Shown piece by piece: positions 33,976-42,734 of a stretch of DNA of 64,000 nt. The notes under the pieces are model-generated. The model ran no database searches and had not been told where the DNA came from. It saw only the letters and a list, made by a program, of their open reading frames with translations. Position numbers and translations under genes: made by a program. Each line of letters starts with the position of its first letter. Position 1 is the first letter of the stretch. Source of the stretch: Nocardia sp. alder85J (GTDB taxonomy: Bacteria > Actinomycetota > Actinomycetes > Mycobacteriales > Mycobacteriaceae); contig NZ_JAIUCZ020000009.1 of NCBI RefSeq assembly GCF_020176955.2, positions 1 through 64,000 of the forward strand, given 5' to 3'.

Positions 33976-34752
33976 ATGCAGCAGTACGACGGCTGGTCGG
34001 CGCCGCTACACCTCGGTGTCGTCGTGCCGGAAGCAGATATCGGACCCGAAGCGGAACTACAGGCGATGCTGGGGACACACGGGACGGTGCACGGCAGTCG
34101 CGTCGCGTTCTCGGCGATGCGCGCGGACGGCGCGATGGATACGAAGATCCCGCATCAGCCGGTGCTCGACTTCACCAGGCCACCCCACATCGACGACGCG
34201 GTGCGAGCGGTCGCGCTGGCACCGGTACACGGTGTCGGCCTGGCCTTCACCAGTTCCTCCTATGTGCACGGCGCCGCCGAGGAACAACGTCTGCTCGAGC
34301 GGCTGCGCACACCCGCCCGGGGCCTGCCGATCACCACGACCTGCCGTGCGGCGGTGGCGGCGTGCCGGGCGACGGGGATTCGCCGGCTCGCACTGTTCAA
34401 CCCGCCCTGGTTCGACGATGTGCTCAACGAGGCGGGGCGCGCGTACTTCGCGGAGCACGACATCGCCGTCACCCGATCCGAGGCGGTCACGGCACCCAGC
34501 GTCCAGATGCAGGTCACGCCCGAGCGGCTCATCGATGATGTCGTCGCCAATATCGGTTCGGCGGACGCGATATTCGTCGCGGGCAACGGCCAGCGCGCGA
34601 TCGCCGCGATCGAGCGGATCGAGAATCTGACCGGACGTCCGGTACTCACCGCGAACCAGGTGCTGCTGTGGAATCTGATGCCCGAACCGGTACGTCTCGA
34701 CGGCTACGGCAGCCTCTTCGCGGCGACCCGGACCGCCGACCTCGCCGGGTAG
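33976..34752 (+). CDS. Asp/Glu racemase superfamily (maleate isomerase/arylmalonate decarboxylase-like)
   Basis: A 258-aa protein. Two-domain racemase-superfamily features include LGVVVPEADIGPEAE at the N-terminus, FTSSSYVHG near 85 where the first catalytic Cys would normally lie, PITTTCRAAVAACRATGIRR near 115-130 with a Cys, and VAGNGQRAIAAIERIE with VLTANQVLLWNLM near 210-235. In maleate isomerases one of two cysteines adds to the substrate. Here the first position appears to be Ser, so an arylmalonate-decarboxylase-like or altered chemistry is possible. ATG 33976 has GAGAGGAT upstream. Confidence 0.78.
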   Translation: MQQYDGWSAPLHLGVVVPEADIGPEAELQAMLGTHGTVHGSRVAFSAMRADGAMDTKIPHQPVLDFTRPPHIDDAVRAVALAPVHGVGLAFTSSSYVHGAAEEQRLLERLRTPARGLPITTTCRAAVAACRATGIRRLALFNPPWFDDVLNEAGRAYFAEHDIAVTRSEAVTAPSVQMQVTPERLIDDVVANIGSADAIFVAGNGQRAIAAIERIENLTGRPVLTANQVLLWNLMPEPVRLDGYGSLFAATRTADLAG

Positions 34753-34834
34753 GAACCCGCCCGTCGGAGCGAACCACCGATTACCATATGCAGGGATACA
34801 TGACTGTTCGTTGAGCTTGCATGAAAGGTCCGCC

Positions 34835-35263
34835 GTGACGCACAGCAGGGGCGACCGTTGGCTCGCATTGGCGCTCGCCCAGGCGCACGTACACGCACGG
34901 ATCGAACGCGATCTGCACCGCCGGCATCACATCGTGTTCTCGGAGTTCACCGCTCTGAAGGCGCTGTCCTCGGCCGAGCTCCAGGAACTGCGGATCCAGG
35001 AGCTGGCCGAGGCCACCGCACTGAACCAGTCCTCGATCTCGCGGCTGGTCGGCCGGCTGGACCGGCTCGGTCTCACCGAACGACGGAAGTGCGAATTCGA
35101 CAAGCGCGGCGTTTACATCGGGCTCAGTCCCGCCGGCGCAGAGTTGCTGGCGACCGCGACGAAGACGTTCGAGACCGTCCTGAATACGGCGCTGGAGACC
35201 ATTCCCGACGCCGGGTCACGGGAAGCGATCTGTATGCTGCTCGACTCTTCCCTGGTGAGATGA
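34835..35263 (+). CDS. MarR family transcriptional regulator
   Basis: 142 aa from a GTG start (AAAGG 7 nt upstream); a TTG 24 nt earlier is less likely. The winged helix contains RIQELAEATALNQSSISRLV and GRLDRLGLTERR, with wing KRGVYIGLSPAGAELL. It closes the carrier-protein gene set and probably regulates it. Upstream lies CCATATGCAGGGATACATG (34781-34799), a possible operator that resembles the sites near the other MarR gene. The effector is unknown. Confidence 0.88.
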   Translation: MTHSRGDRWLALALAQAHVHARIERDLHRRHHIVFSEFTALKALSSAELQELRIQELAEATALNQSSISRLVGRLDRLGLTERRKCEFDKRGVYIGLSPAGAELLATATKTFETVLNTALETIPDAGSREAICMLLDSSLVR

Positions 35264-35551
35264 GCCGGCAGCCGGCGCGGCGCGCAGGGTGTCGCGGACT
35301 GCCGTGAGTTCGGCCGGTTTCGCGTCGATCTCGCCCAGTTTCGCGACCCGCGCGCCTGCAACCCGGCATCGGCGCGGCGGTGGCCGAATCGGGAGCCGCA
35401 CCGCCGACCTCGCCGGAGTAGGCCGGGTGGTGGCACGCACACAGTCGGCGAAGAACTGGTCGAACTCGGCCAGCCGGGTCGGGCGATCCACGGTGGGCAG
35501 GGTGCACGCGGACAGGTTCACCAGCTGTTCGCGCAGGTCGTTCTCGGTCAT
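35216..35551 (-). pseudogene. degenerate regulator-like ORF (MerR C-terminus-like tail)
   Basis: The frame reads MTENDLREQLVNLSACTLPT then RLAEFDQFFADCVRA, resembling small metal-associated proteins. It ends KLGEIDAKPAELTAVRDTLR, the dimerisation-helix signature of MerR regulators. The two halves do not belong together and the middle is low-complexity, so this is probably a deletion fusion of two decayed genes. It overlaps the end of the MarR gene on the other strand. Evidence is limited to these signatures. Confidence 0.35.
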
Positions 35552-35823
35552 GGGTTCACGGTGAGCCTGTACCCCGGTACCGGATGCAACCGTGAATTCC
35601 GGTGGGCTGTGCAGCATTGATCGGTGACATCATGGGTTGCCATGACCGCATGTCCGGGCATTGTGAGAAATGATCGTCGGCCGTGACCGAAAATGAGGCC
35701 GCGCGTCCTGTTCGGCACATCTCCGGCAAAACCGTTCGGTCCTCATTCGGATTTCCGGATTCGGCCGTCGGCGAGCGCCGATACGCTCGGCCGGGTCCAT
35801 TCATTCCGCGCCGAGGAAGTCTC

Positions 35824-36947
35824 ATGACGAGTCGCGAACAGGGCAATACCGATCGACCGGTGAAGCCGAAATCGAAAATCACCATCACGATGCGTTCGAA
35901 AGAAAGCACGAACTCCTCGAAACGAGTACCGTCGTCGGCGGTGAGCCGATCGGCTCCCACCGTGATCCGATCCGGCACGGCCGAACAGCTGCCCTCGACG
36001 CCGCAGGCCACGGCCCACCTGGAGTGGCTGATGACCTACCAGTCGCTGTTGAAGGCGGATACGGATCTCGCGGCACAGTGGTCGCCGCACCGGAAATGGT
36101 CGGCCTACGTCGACGACCGGAAATTGGACCACTTCGTCGCTTTCGATGGGGAGCCCGGACACCAGTACATCTGGCGTTTCACCAGCCTGCCGTCGAAAGA
36201 ATCGGTGTCCATCGCGGCGGATACCGGCCTCTCCAGGATTATCAAGGTGATCGGGGAGCACAGTGGCGGCAATATGAAGACCGACGAGCAGGTACGCACC
36301 TCGTCGTTCTGCCGCAACATCGGCGCACTGTTCGGCATCGCCGCCTCGACCGGTGGTGACAAGAAAGTGCTGAATATTGTCAACCGCACGCCGTATCTGT
36401 GCCGCATCGACCTCGCCACCCTCCCGGCGAAGGGTGTCACCGCCGCGCCCGCGCTGTACCGGGCGATCAGCCTGTTCGAAACCGAATACGTCCTGGTGCC
36501 CACCCCGAAGACCACGTACTTCCTCACCGATACCGGTGGGAACGTCGTCGGCGATGCGGGCTGTCTCGACGCGGTGCTGTCCACAATCCGTTCTACGGAT
36601 GCATCGATCCGTCTGGGACCTTCCGGAGCCTGCTGGTCGGCGACGACATGGTTCTCAACGCCGATTCCACACTGTTCATCAATCCGCCGGGGACCTTCGC
36701 CTCGGCCGGCCGGGAACTGCCGGCGATCACGCCGGAAACCGGGCTGCCGAACGTCTCCACCTTGGATCCCGGCGATATCGTCCGGATCGTGTGCTACGCC
36801 CAGGCGGTGTCCGAGGTCGCCGACGACCTGGCGCTGCTGATCGCGGACAAGGCGAAGATGATCCTGGCCACGACGACCGAGAAGGTCGCCGCCTATGCGG
36901 CTGCCGTCGAAACCCGCTACCGCCAACTGCTCTCGACGCTGTACTGA
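35824..36947 (+). pseudogene. uncharacterised protein gene with one frameshift
   Basis: ATG 35824 follows GAGGAAG. The first frame encodes about 250 aa, MTSREQGNTDRPVKPKSKIT through YFLTDTGGNVVGDAGCL. Near 36575-36590 the protein-like sequence switches frame and continues NPFYGCIDPSGTFRSLLVGD to the stop at 36947. Joined, the product would be about 373 aa, cytosolic, with a charged N-terminus and a helical C-terminus (AYAAAVETRYRQLLSTLY). No family is recognised. One base change restores the frame, so this may be a young pseudogene or a sequence error. Confidence 0.6.
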
Positions 36948-37013
36948 CCGCGTGGGGTGCTCGAGGCCGGCCGCCCGGCGGCCGTGCTCGGTCGCCGGGC
37001 ATTTCGGTCCCGG

Positions 37014-38453
37014 TCAGCGCATATCGAGATAGATGCTCTTGAGGTTCTGGTAGGACGACAGGCCCTCCGGGCCCAGCTCCCGGCCCATGCCGCTGTTCTT
37101 GATGCCGCCGAACGGGGCGGTCGGGTCGTTGGCATAGCCGTTGATGCCGACCGTGCCCGAGGCGATGCGGCGGGCGAAGCGGGCACCCCGCTCCGGGTCC
37201 GCGGTCCACACCGTGCCGCCGAGACCGTAGTCGGAGCTGTTGGCAACGGCCACCGCCTGGTCCTCGTCGGTGTAGGGAATCACCGACAGTACGGGTCCGA
37301 AGATCTCCTCGCGGGCGATGGTGTGGTCGGGGCGCACGCCGGCGAAGACCGTCGGCTCGACGAACCAGCCACGGTCGCCGGTCCGCCCGCCGCCCACGGT
37401 GACGCGTCCGCCGTCCTTGCGGCCGGCGGCGATGTAGCCCTCCACCCGATCACGCTGGCGGGCCGAGACCAGCGGGCCCATCAGGGTGTCGTCCGACAGT
37501 GGATCGCCGACGGTGATCGTCTTGACGAGATCCGTGACAGTGTCGACGATTTCGTCGTAGCGCGCGGCCGGGGCCAGCACCCGCGTGCACAACCAGCAGA
37601 TCTGCCCGTTGTTCAACAGCGTTGCGCCGAAGAAGGATTCGAGATCGTCGGTGAGGTTCGCGTCGTCGAGCACGACGGCCGCGGATTTACCGCCCAACTC
37701 CAGGGTCACCGGTCGCAGCAGTTCGCCGCAGGCGCGTGCGATCGAGCGCCCGGCCGCGGTCGAGCCGGTGAACGAAACCTTGTCCACGCCCGGATGACTC
37801 ACGAGGTAGGCGCCGAGGTCGCGGCCGCCGGGCACCACGTTGAGCACCCCGGGCGGCATGCCCGCGGCGTGCGCGGCCTCGGCCATCAGGAATGCGTCGA
37901 GGACCGTTTCCGGCGCCGGTTTGAGCACCACGGTGCAGCCGGCCGCGAGTGCCGGGGCGATCTTCAGGAAGGTGATGGCCTGCGGGACGTTCCACGGCAC
38001 GATCGCGCCGACGACGCCGATCGGGGATCGCGTCACCATCGTGGAGCCGCCGAGCATCCCGGGCCGGATGTCGTCCTGCTGATCGGTGACCATTGCCCCG
38101 TAGTACTGCAAAAGCAGTGCGGGAAAGCCGCTTTCGAACTGTCGCGCGAGGCTGATCGGCATCCCGTTCTGGCTGCTGACCCGGATCGCGGTCTCCTCGC
38201 CGCGCTTCAGCAGTTCGTCGGCGAATCGTGCGAGTGCCTCCGCGCGGCGTGCGCCGTCCCAGTGCGCCCAGCCGGCCGGATCGGCGAAAGCCGTTGCGGC
38301 CGCGGCGACCGCGGCGTCGATATCGGCTGCGCTGCCCTCGGGCACCGAGCCGATGCGCTGTTCGGTGCTCGGTGAGATCACGGGGATGATCGAGGCGGTG
38401 GCCGGGGCGACCCAGCGGCCGTCGAGATAGAGATCGGTGTATTCGATGGTCAT
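37014..38453 (-). CDS. NAD(P)-dependent aldehyde dehydrogenase
   Basis: 479 aa, normal family length. It has the cofactor loop SFTGSTAAGRSIA, the general base in LELGGKSAAVVLDDA near 253 and the catalytic Cys in NNGQICWLCTR near 286, followed by EEIFGPVLSVIPY and PFGGIKNSGMGRELG. It oxidises an aldehyde to a carboxylate. The gene lies 25 bp after an alcohol dehydrogenase and belongs to the P450 operon. It would therefore complete alcohol-aldehyde-acid oxidation of the P450 product. The ATG start has AGAGCACG upstream. Confidence 0.93.
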   Translation of the reverse strand: MTIEYTDLYLDGRWVAPATASIIPVISPSTEQRIGSVPEGSAADIDAAVAAAATAFADPAGWAHWDGARRAEALARFADELLKRGEETAIRVSSQNGMPISLARQFESGFPALLLQYYGAMVTDQQDDIRPGMLGGSTMVTRSPIGVVGAIVPWNVPQAITFLKIAPALAAGCTVVLKPAPETVLDAFLMAEAAHAAGMPPGVLNVVPGGRDLGAYLVSHPGVDKVSFTGSTAAGRSIARACGELLRPVTLELGGKSAAVVLDDANLTDDLESFFGATLLNNGQICWLCTRVLAPAARYDEIVDTVTDLVKTITVGDPLSDDTLMGPLVSARQRDRVEGYIAAGRKDGGRVTVGGGRTGDRGWFVEPTVFAGVRPDHTIAREEIFGPVLSVIPYTDEDQAVAVANSSDYGLGGTVWTADPERGARFARRIASGTVGINGYANDPTAPFGGIKNSGMGRELGPEGLSSYQNLKSIYLDMR

Positions 38454-38478
38454 GATCGTGCTCTCCGCATTGAATCGT

Positions 38479-39582
38479 TCACTCGTGGACGAGGACCGGT
38501 TTGAGGACCTCGCCTCGGTGCTGCGCCGCGACGGCGTCGTTGATCTTGCTGAACGGGAAGGTCGTCACCAGCTTGTCGATGGGGAATCGTCCGGCCCGGA
38601 ACAACTCGATCAGTTCGGGGATGAATTCGTCGGGGACACTGTCGCCTTCGATGATGCCGACGACGGTGATGCCCAGGACCAGCGCTTCGATGATCGTGAG
38701 CGGCAGTGCCGCTTCGGGATTCGCGGGGACGCCGATGAGCCCCAGGCCGGCGTGGAAGGTCATCGACCGGATCAGGCCCTCGATGACCGCGGGGATGCCC
38801 GAGGTATCGATGGCATAGTCGACACCCTCGGCGACGATGGCACGGACCTGATCCGCGACCGGGCCCGCGGCCGGGTCGACGGCGTGTGTCGCGCCGAGTT
38901 CCCGGGCGAGCGCTCGCCGCGACGCATGCGGTTCGACCACGATGATGGTTCGGCAGCCGCGAACCACGGCCGCCATGACGGCCGCCAGCCCGACCGAGCC
39001 GGCGCCGGCGACGAGCAGGGACGAGCCCGCTCGGCAGTCGAGCGAGCGCATGACCGCGCCGGCGCCGGTCTGGATTCCGCAGCCGATCGGCGCGACGATC
39101 TCGGCCGGAAGGTCGGCGGGCACCTTCACCACGTTGCGTTCCAGCGCCAGGCTGTGGGTGGCGAAGGAGGACTGCCCGAAGAACAGCCCGGTGATCGGCT
39201 CACCGTTCGCGGACAGCGGGCCGCTGCCGTCGGCGCGCTCGCCGTCGTAGTTGAGATGCATGAAGTTGTGGCAGTAGGAGGGGGCATCGGCACGACACGT
39301 CGGGCAGGTGCCGCAGCTGGCGAACGTGATACCGACCCGGTCGCCCGGCGCGACCTTGGTGACGCCCGCGCCCACCGCCTCGACCACACCGCAGCCCTCG
39401 TGGCCGAATACCGCGGGTAGCCGGACCGGGAGCGCACCGTCGCGGGCGGCCAGGTCCGTATGGCAGATTCCGACGGCTTCCATCCGCACCAGAACCTCGC
39501 CGGTTCCGGGACCGTCGACGGTGATGGTCTCGAGCGAGAATTCGCGCTGTGGGGCACGCGCGACCGCGGCGAGTACTTCCAT
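38479..39582 (-). CDS. zinc-dependent alcohol dehydrogenase (aryl/terpenoid alcohol type)
   Basis: A 367-aa MDR protein. Catalytic zinc ligands are in VGICHTDLAA (Cys about 38), GHEGCGVVE (His-Glu about 63) and GCGIQTGAG (Cys about 165). The structural zinc lobe is CGTCPTCRADAPSYC (about 92-106). The Rossmann motif is AGAGSVGLAAV, followed by VVEPHASRR, an NAD-preferring pattern. The family includes benzyl and geraniol dehydrogenases. Its place between P450 ferredoxin reductase and aldehyde dehydrogenase indicates oxidation of the hydroxylated substrate. Start ATG 39582 has GAAGGAT 6 nt upstream. Confidence 0.93.
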   Translation of the reverse strand: MEVLAAVARAPQREFSLETITVDGPGTGEVLVRMEAVGICHTDLAARDGALPVRLPAVFGHEGCGVVEAVGAGVTKVAPGDRVGITFASCGTCPTCRADAPSYCHNFMHLNYDGERADGSGPLSANGEPITGLFFGQSSFATHSLALERNVVKVPADLPAEIVAPIGCGIQTGAGAVMRSLDCRAGSSLLVAGAGSVGLAAVMAAVVRGCRTIIVVEPHASRRALARELGATHAVDPAAGPVADQVRAIVAEGVDYAIDTSGIPAVIEGLIRSMTFHAGLGLIGVPANPEAALPLTIIEALVLGITVVGIIEGDSVPDEFIPELIELFRAGRFPIDKLVTTFPFSKINDAVAAQHRGEVLKPVLVHE

Positions 39583-39602
39583 GATCAGATCCTTCGTGGT
39601 GT

Positions 39603-40865
39603 TTACGTGCGGGCGCCGGTGGCGACCGAGGGATGATCGGGGCGCTGTGCTGCGACCTCGCGCATCGGGGTGCCGATGTCGGCCAGCGCGATCCGGTTCA
39701 AGGGCGTCCGATTTCCGACGAATTTCCTTCCCGCCATGAAATCGGCTGTGGCGTTGATGGTTTCGACGGTGCGGGGGATGTCGTCGGCGTCGAGGTGGAA
39801 CAGCGCGCAGGAGCCGGTGCCGGGATCGCCGCGCAGCACCGCTTCGGTGCCGGGAGTCGGAACGCCCGCCATCTTCATCTCCAGGTCGAACTGACTGGAC
39901 CAGAACCACGGCACCTCGTGCGGGGGAATCGGTGCACCCGTGATGACGGCTGCCGCCTGTTTGGCCTGTTCGGTCGCGCTGGGAATACTCTCCAGCCGCA
40001 CGAGCCCGCCCAGACCGTCGTGCCACCGACGGGTGACGTCGCCGATCGCCAGGATGTGCGGGTCGCTGGTCCGGGCGGCGCCGTCGACGACGATCCCCGC
40101 CGCGCAGTCCAGGCCCGCGGACCGCGCGAGCCCGTCCTCCGGTACCGCGCCGATCCCGACGATCGCCGTGTCACAGTCGATCTCGCGACCATCGCCGAGC
40201 CGCACCGCACGGACGCGGCCGTCGCGGCCGAGGAGCTCCGCGACGGTGACCCCGGTGACGATCCGGGTGCCGCGGGCGCGATGACCATCGGTGAGAATGC
40301 GGGACAGTTCCGGGCTCGCCACCCGGGCGAGGATGCGATCCTCGCGTTCGATCACGGTGACCTCGCAGCCGCGAGCGCGCGCCGCGGCGGCGACCTCCAG
40401 CCCGACATAGCCCGCGCCGACGACGGCCAGGCGCGCCCCGGCCAGAACGGCGGTGCGCAGTTCGCCGGCGTCGCCGAGAGTGCGCAGGGCCAGCACGCCG
40501 CGCAGCTCGGCCCCCGGTGTCGGCAGTGCGCGGGGACTCGCGCCGGTCGCGATGACCAGCGTGTCGTACGACAGCGTGAACCCGGATCGGGTCGACGCCG
40601 TCCGGGCCGCGCGATCGATGCGCACGACAGGATCGGCCGGGCGAAGCTCGATATCGTTGTCGGCGTAGAAGGATTCGGGTCGCAGCCACTGGACGTGGTC
40701 CGCGCTGTCGTACTTCTTCGACAGCGGGGGCCGTTGATAGGGCAGCACGGATTCGGCACCGAACAGCACGATCCGGCCGGTGAACCGCTGCTGCCGGAGC
40801 AGGGCGGCGAGCGTGACCCCGGCCTGTCCCGCACCGGCGATCGCCACGGTATGCGTGGGATCCAT
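39603..40865 (-). CDS. ferredoxin reductase (FAD, P450 electron chain)
   Basis: A 420-aa two-dinucleotide-binding flavoprotein of the putidaredoxin-reductase type. The FAD motif is VAIAGAGQAGVTLA at the N-terminus, PYQRPPLSKKY near 43 is typical of this class, the NADH motif is LAVVGAGYVGLEVA near 152, and ILAIGDVTRRWHDG near 275 contacts FAD. It passes electrons from NADH to the [2Fe-2S] ferredoxin encoded divergently at 42411. It lies 14 bp after the P450 gene in the same operon. Confidence 0.93.
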   Translation of the reverse strand: MDPTHTVAIAGAGQAGVTLAALLRQQRFTGRIVLFGAESVLPYQRPPLSKKYDSADHVQWLRPESFYADNDIELRPADPVVRIDRAARTASTRSGFTLSYDTLVIATGASPRALPTPGAELRGVLALRTLGDAGELRTAVLAGARLAVVGAGYVGLEVAAAARARGCEVTVIEREDRILARVASPELSRILTDGHRARGTRIVTGVTVAELLGRDGRVRAVRLGDGREIDCDTAIVGIGAVPEDGLARSAGLDCAAGIVVDGAARTSDPHILAIGDVTRRWHDGLGGLVRLESIPSATEQAKQAAAVITGAPIPPHEVPWFWSSQFDLEMKMAGVPTPGTEAVLRGDPGTGSCALFHLDADDIPRTVETINATADFMAGRKFVGNRTPLNRIALADIGTPMREVAAQRPDHPSVATGART

Positions 40866-40879
40866 CGTGTTCACGACCG

Positions 40880-42190
40880 CTACCGGTCGAATTCGATCAC
40901 GACGGGCATGTTCTTGAGGCCGCCGACGAAATTCGTCTGGATGAACCGGCTGTCGTCGCTCGGGGTGATCGACTTCACGTGCGGCAGTAGCTCTTCGAGC
41001 ATGACGCGCAGTTCGAGCTTGGCCAGGTGCTGCCCGATGCACATGTGCGGGCCGTAACCGAAGGCGATGTGCTTGTTGGGGCGGCGGGTGAGGTCGAACC
41101 GGTCCGGGTCCGGGTTGGCATCGACGTCGCGGTTGCCGGACTGGTAGAGCAGCATGAAGCGGTCGCCGGGGTGGATATCGCGCCCGCGCAGGGTGTAGTC
41201 CTGGGTGGCCGTCCGCATGAAATGCTTCACCGGAGAGGCCCAGCGCAGTGATTCGTTGACCAGGTGCGGCACCAGCGACAGATCGCCCCGGACGAGTGCG
41301 AGCTGCTCGGGGTGACGGCCCAGTTCGAGCATGCCGCCGGCCAGGGTGCTGGAGGTGGTGTCGTGACCGGCGGTCGCGATGGCGATGAAATAGCCGTAGG
41401 CGATCTCCTTCTCGTAGTACTCGCCGTTCGCGTCGCGCGCCGATGCGATGACCGTCGCCAGATCGTCGCGCGGGTTCGCGCGCCGATCCTGAAGCACGGT
41501 TTCGAAATACGCGAAGAAGTCCTGGATCGTGGCCACCCACTGCCGGGCCGCCGCGTCCGGGGTGAGTTGTTCGACGTCCGCCCGCGCGGCATCGGGGTCG
41601 GCGGTGCCGAAGAACTCCTGGGTGAGCGACATCATCCGGGGCTCATCGGATTCCGGAACGCCGAACAGGCTCATGATCACGTGCAGGGGATAGTGCAGCG
41701 CGAAATCCTGGACGAAGTCGATCTTTCCGTCGGTCTCGAGCACTCGCGCGACCGCGGACTTCGCCAGGCCGCGGATGACCGACTCCCACTGCGCCAGGTT
41801 CTGCGGCCGGAACCAGTCCAGCGCGATGTCCTTGATCTCGGTGTGCTCCGGCGGATCGAGGTAGGTGAGGGTTTCCAGGATCCGCAGGCTGCCGTTGTTG
41901 ATGCTCTTGGTGAACGCGTCACCGGCCTGATTGGCGAGGATCGGGTTGACCGATCCCTTGGCCGCACCACCGGCGCTGGTGAAGATTTCCGGCTGCCGTT
42001 CGATCTCCATGATGTCGGCATGCTTGCTGACCAGCCACAGCGGGTCGTATCCCGCGACCGTCGCACGGCCCAGCGGGTTGTTCTCGCGCAGCCAGCGATA
42101 CGCCTCGAACAGCGAGTCGTTGTCACGGTGGCCCTCGGGCAGCACGATCTGCCGGGCGACGGTGTCCGGGATCGTCTCGGTGGTGCCCAT
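40880..42190 (-). CDS. cytochrome P450 (monoterpene-hydroxylase-like)
   Basis: A 436-aa soluble bacterial P450. The oxygen-activating helix is AGHDTTSSTLAGG near 278, ExxR is in NESLRWASPVKHFMRTA near 316, and the heme loop is HIAFGYGPHMCIGQHLAKLE with the Cys near 383. The early SLRILETLTYLDPPEHTEI and overall pattern recall the CYP108/CYP111 group that hydroxylates methyl groups of alpha-terpineol or linalool. The substrate is an inference. Of two adjacent ATGs (42193 and 42190), the second is better spaced from AGGAG. It is the first gene of the operon with ferredoxin reductase, ADH and ALDH. Confidence 0.93.
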   Translation of the reverse strand: MGTTETIPDTVARQIVLPEGHRDNDSLFEAYRWLRENNPLGRATVAGYDPLWLVSKHADIMEIERQPEIFTSAGGAAKGSVNPILANQAGDAFTKSINNGSLRILETLTYLDPPEHTEIKDIALDWFRPQNLAQWESVIRGLAKSAVARVLETDGKIDFVQDFALHYPLHVIMSLFGVPESDEPRMMSLTQEFFGTADPDAARADVEQLTPDAAARQWVATIQDFFAYFETVLQDRRANPRDDLATVIASARDANGEYYEKEIAYGYFIAIATAGHDTTSSTLAGGMLELGRHPEQLALVRGDLSLVPHLVNESLRWASPVKHFMRTATQDYTLRGRDIHPGDRFMLLYQSGNRDVDANPDPDRFDLTRRPNKHIAFGYGPHMCIGQHLAKLELRVMLEELLPHVKSITPSDDSRFIQTNFVGGLKNMPVVIEFDR

Positions 42191-42193
42191 CAT

Positions 42194-42410
42194 TTCTCCT
42201 CGCTCGATCGGGAAGTGGTACCCAGCGTGTCAGCGGGACGGGTGAGTCACATCACACCGATGCCGGAACACTGTCGGCAGAAAGGGGGTAATTGCCGTCC
42301 GGTCTCACCCCGATGGCCGGTGGTAATCGACCGTCGTGGGGATGTGGGGACTGCCGATCGCTTCGCAGACTGAGGTCGCTTCACCCAGTGTCGTTTCCGA
42401 GGAGGACCCC
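42194..42410. promoter_or_regulatory. divergent control region of P450 operon and ferredoxin
   Basis: 217 bp separate the two start codons. It must contain both promoters; GTGAGTCACATCAC near 42243-42256 is a short imperfect palindrome that might be an operator. No convincing -10/-35 pair was resolved. Confidence 0.4.
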
Positions 42411-42734
42411 ATGCCCACCGTTGTCTATCGATTGCCCGACGGCTCGGCCAGCCCGGTCGACGTCCCGGTGGGGCAGACCGTGATGGACGGCTCCGTACGC
42501 AACAACCTTCCGGGTATCGTCGCCGAATGCGGTGGTAGCTGTTCGTGCGCCACCTGCCACGTATATGTCGAAGGCGAATCCGCGGCGGCATTCGGTGAGC
42601 CGTCGGCCGAGGAACGGGATCTGCTCGAGTACCTCGACGGCGCGCGCCCCTGTTCCCGGCTGGCCTGTCAGCTGGTATTGACCGTGAACACGGGTACGGT
42701 CACCGTGACGGTGGCGCAATCGAACGGCGGGTGA
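42411..42734 (+). CDS. [2Fe-2S] ferredoxin (putidaredoxin type)
   Basis: 107 aa, starting MPTVVYRLPDG with GAGGAGG 6 nt upstream. The four cluster cysteines are C-GGSCS-C-AT-C (about 40-49) and the distal Cys in RPCSRLACQL (about 84). EECGGSCSC-type spacing and the acidic surface helix (SAEERDLLEYL) fit P450-specific vertebrate-type ferredoxins. It is transcribed divergently from the P450/reductase operon and completes the three-component monooxygenase. Confidence 0.94.
   Translation: MPTVVYRLPDGSASPVDVPVGQTVMDGSVRNNLPGIVAECGGSCSCATCHVYVEGESAAAFGEPSAEERDLLEYLDGARPCSRLACQLVLTVNTGTVTVTVAQSNGG

Noticed and set aside
42336..42410. N-terminal extension of the ferredoxin from an upstream GTG/ATG
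   Set aside because: The extra residues are not ferredoxin-like and the strong GAGGAGG site fits the ATG at 42411.
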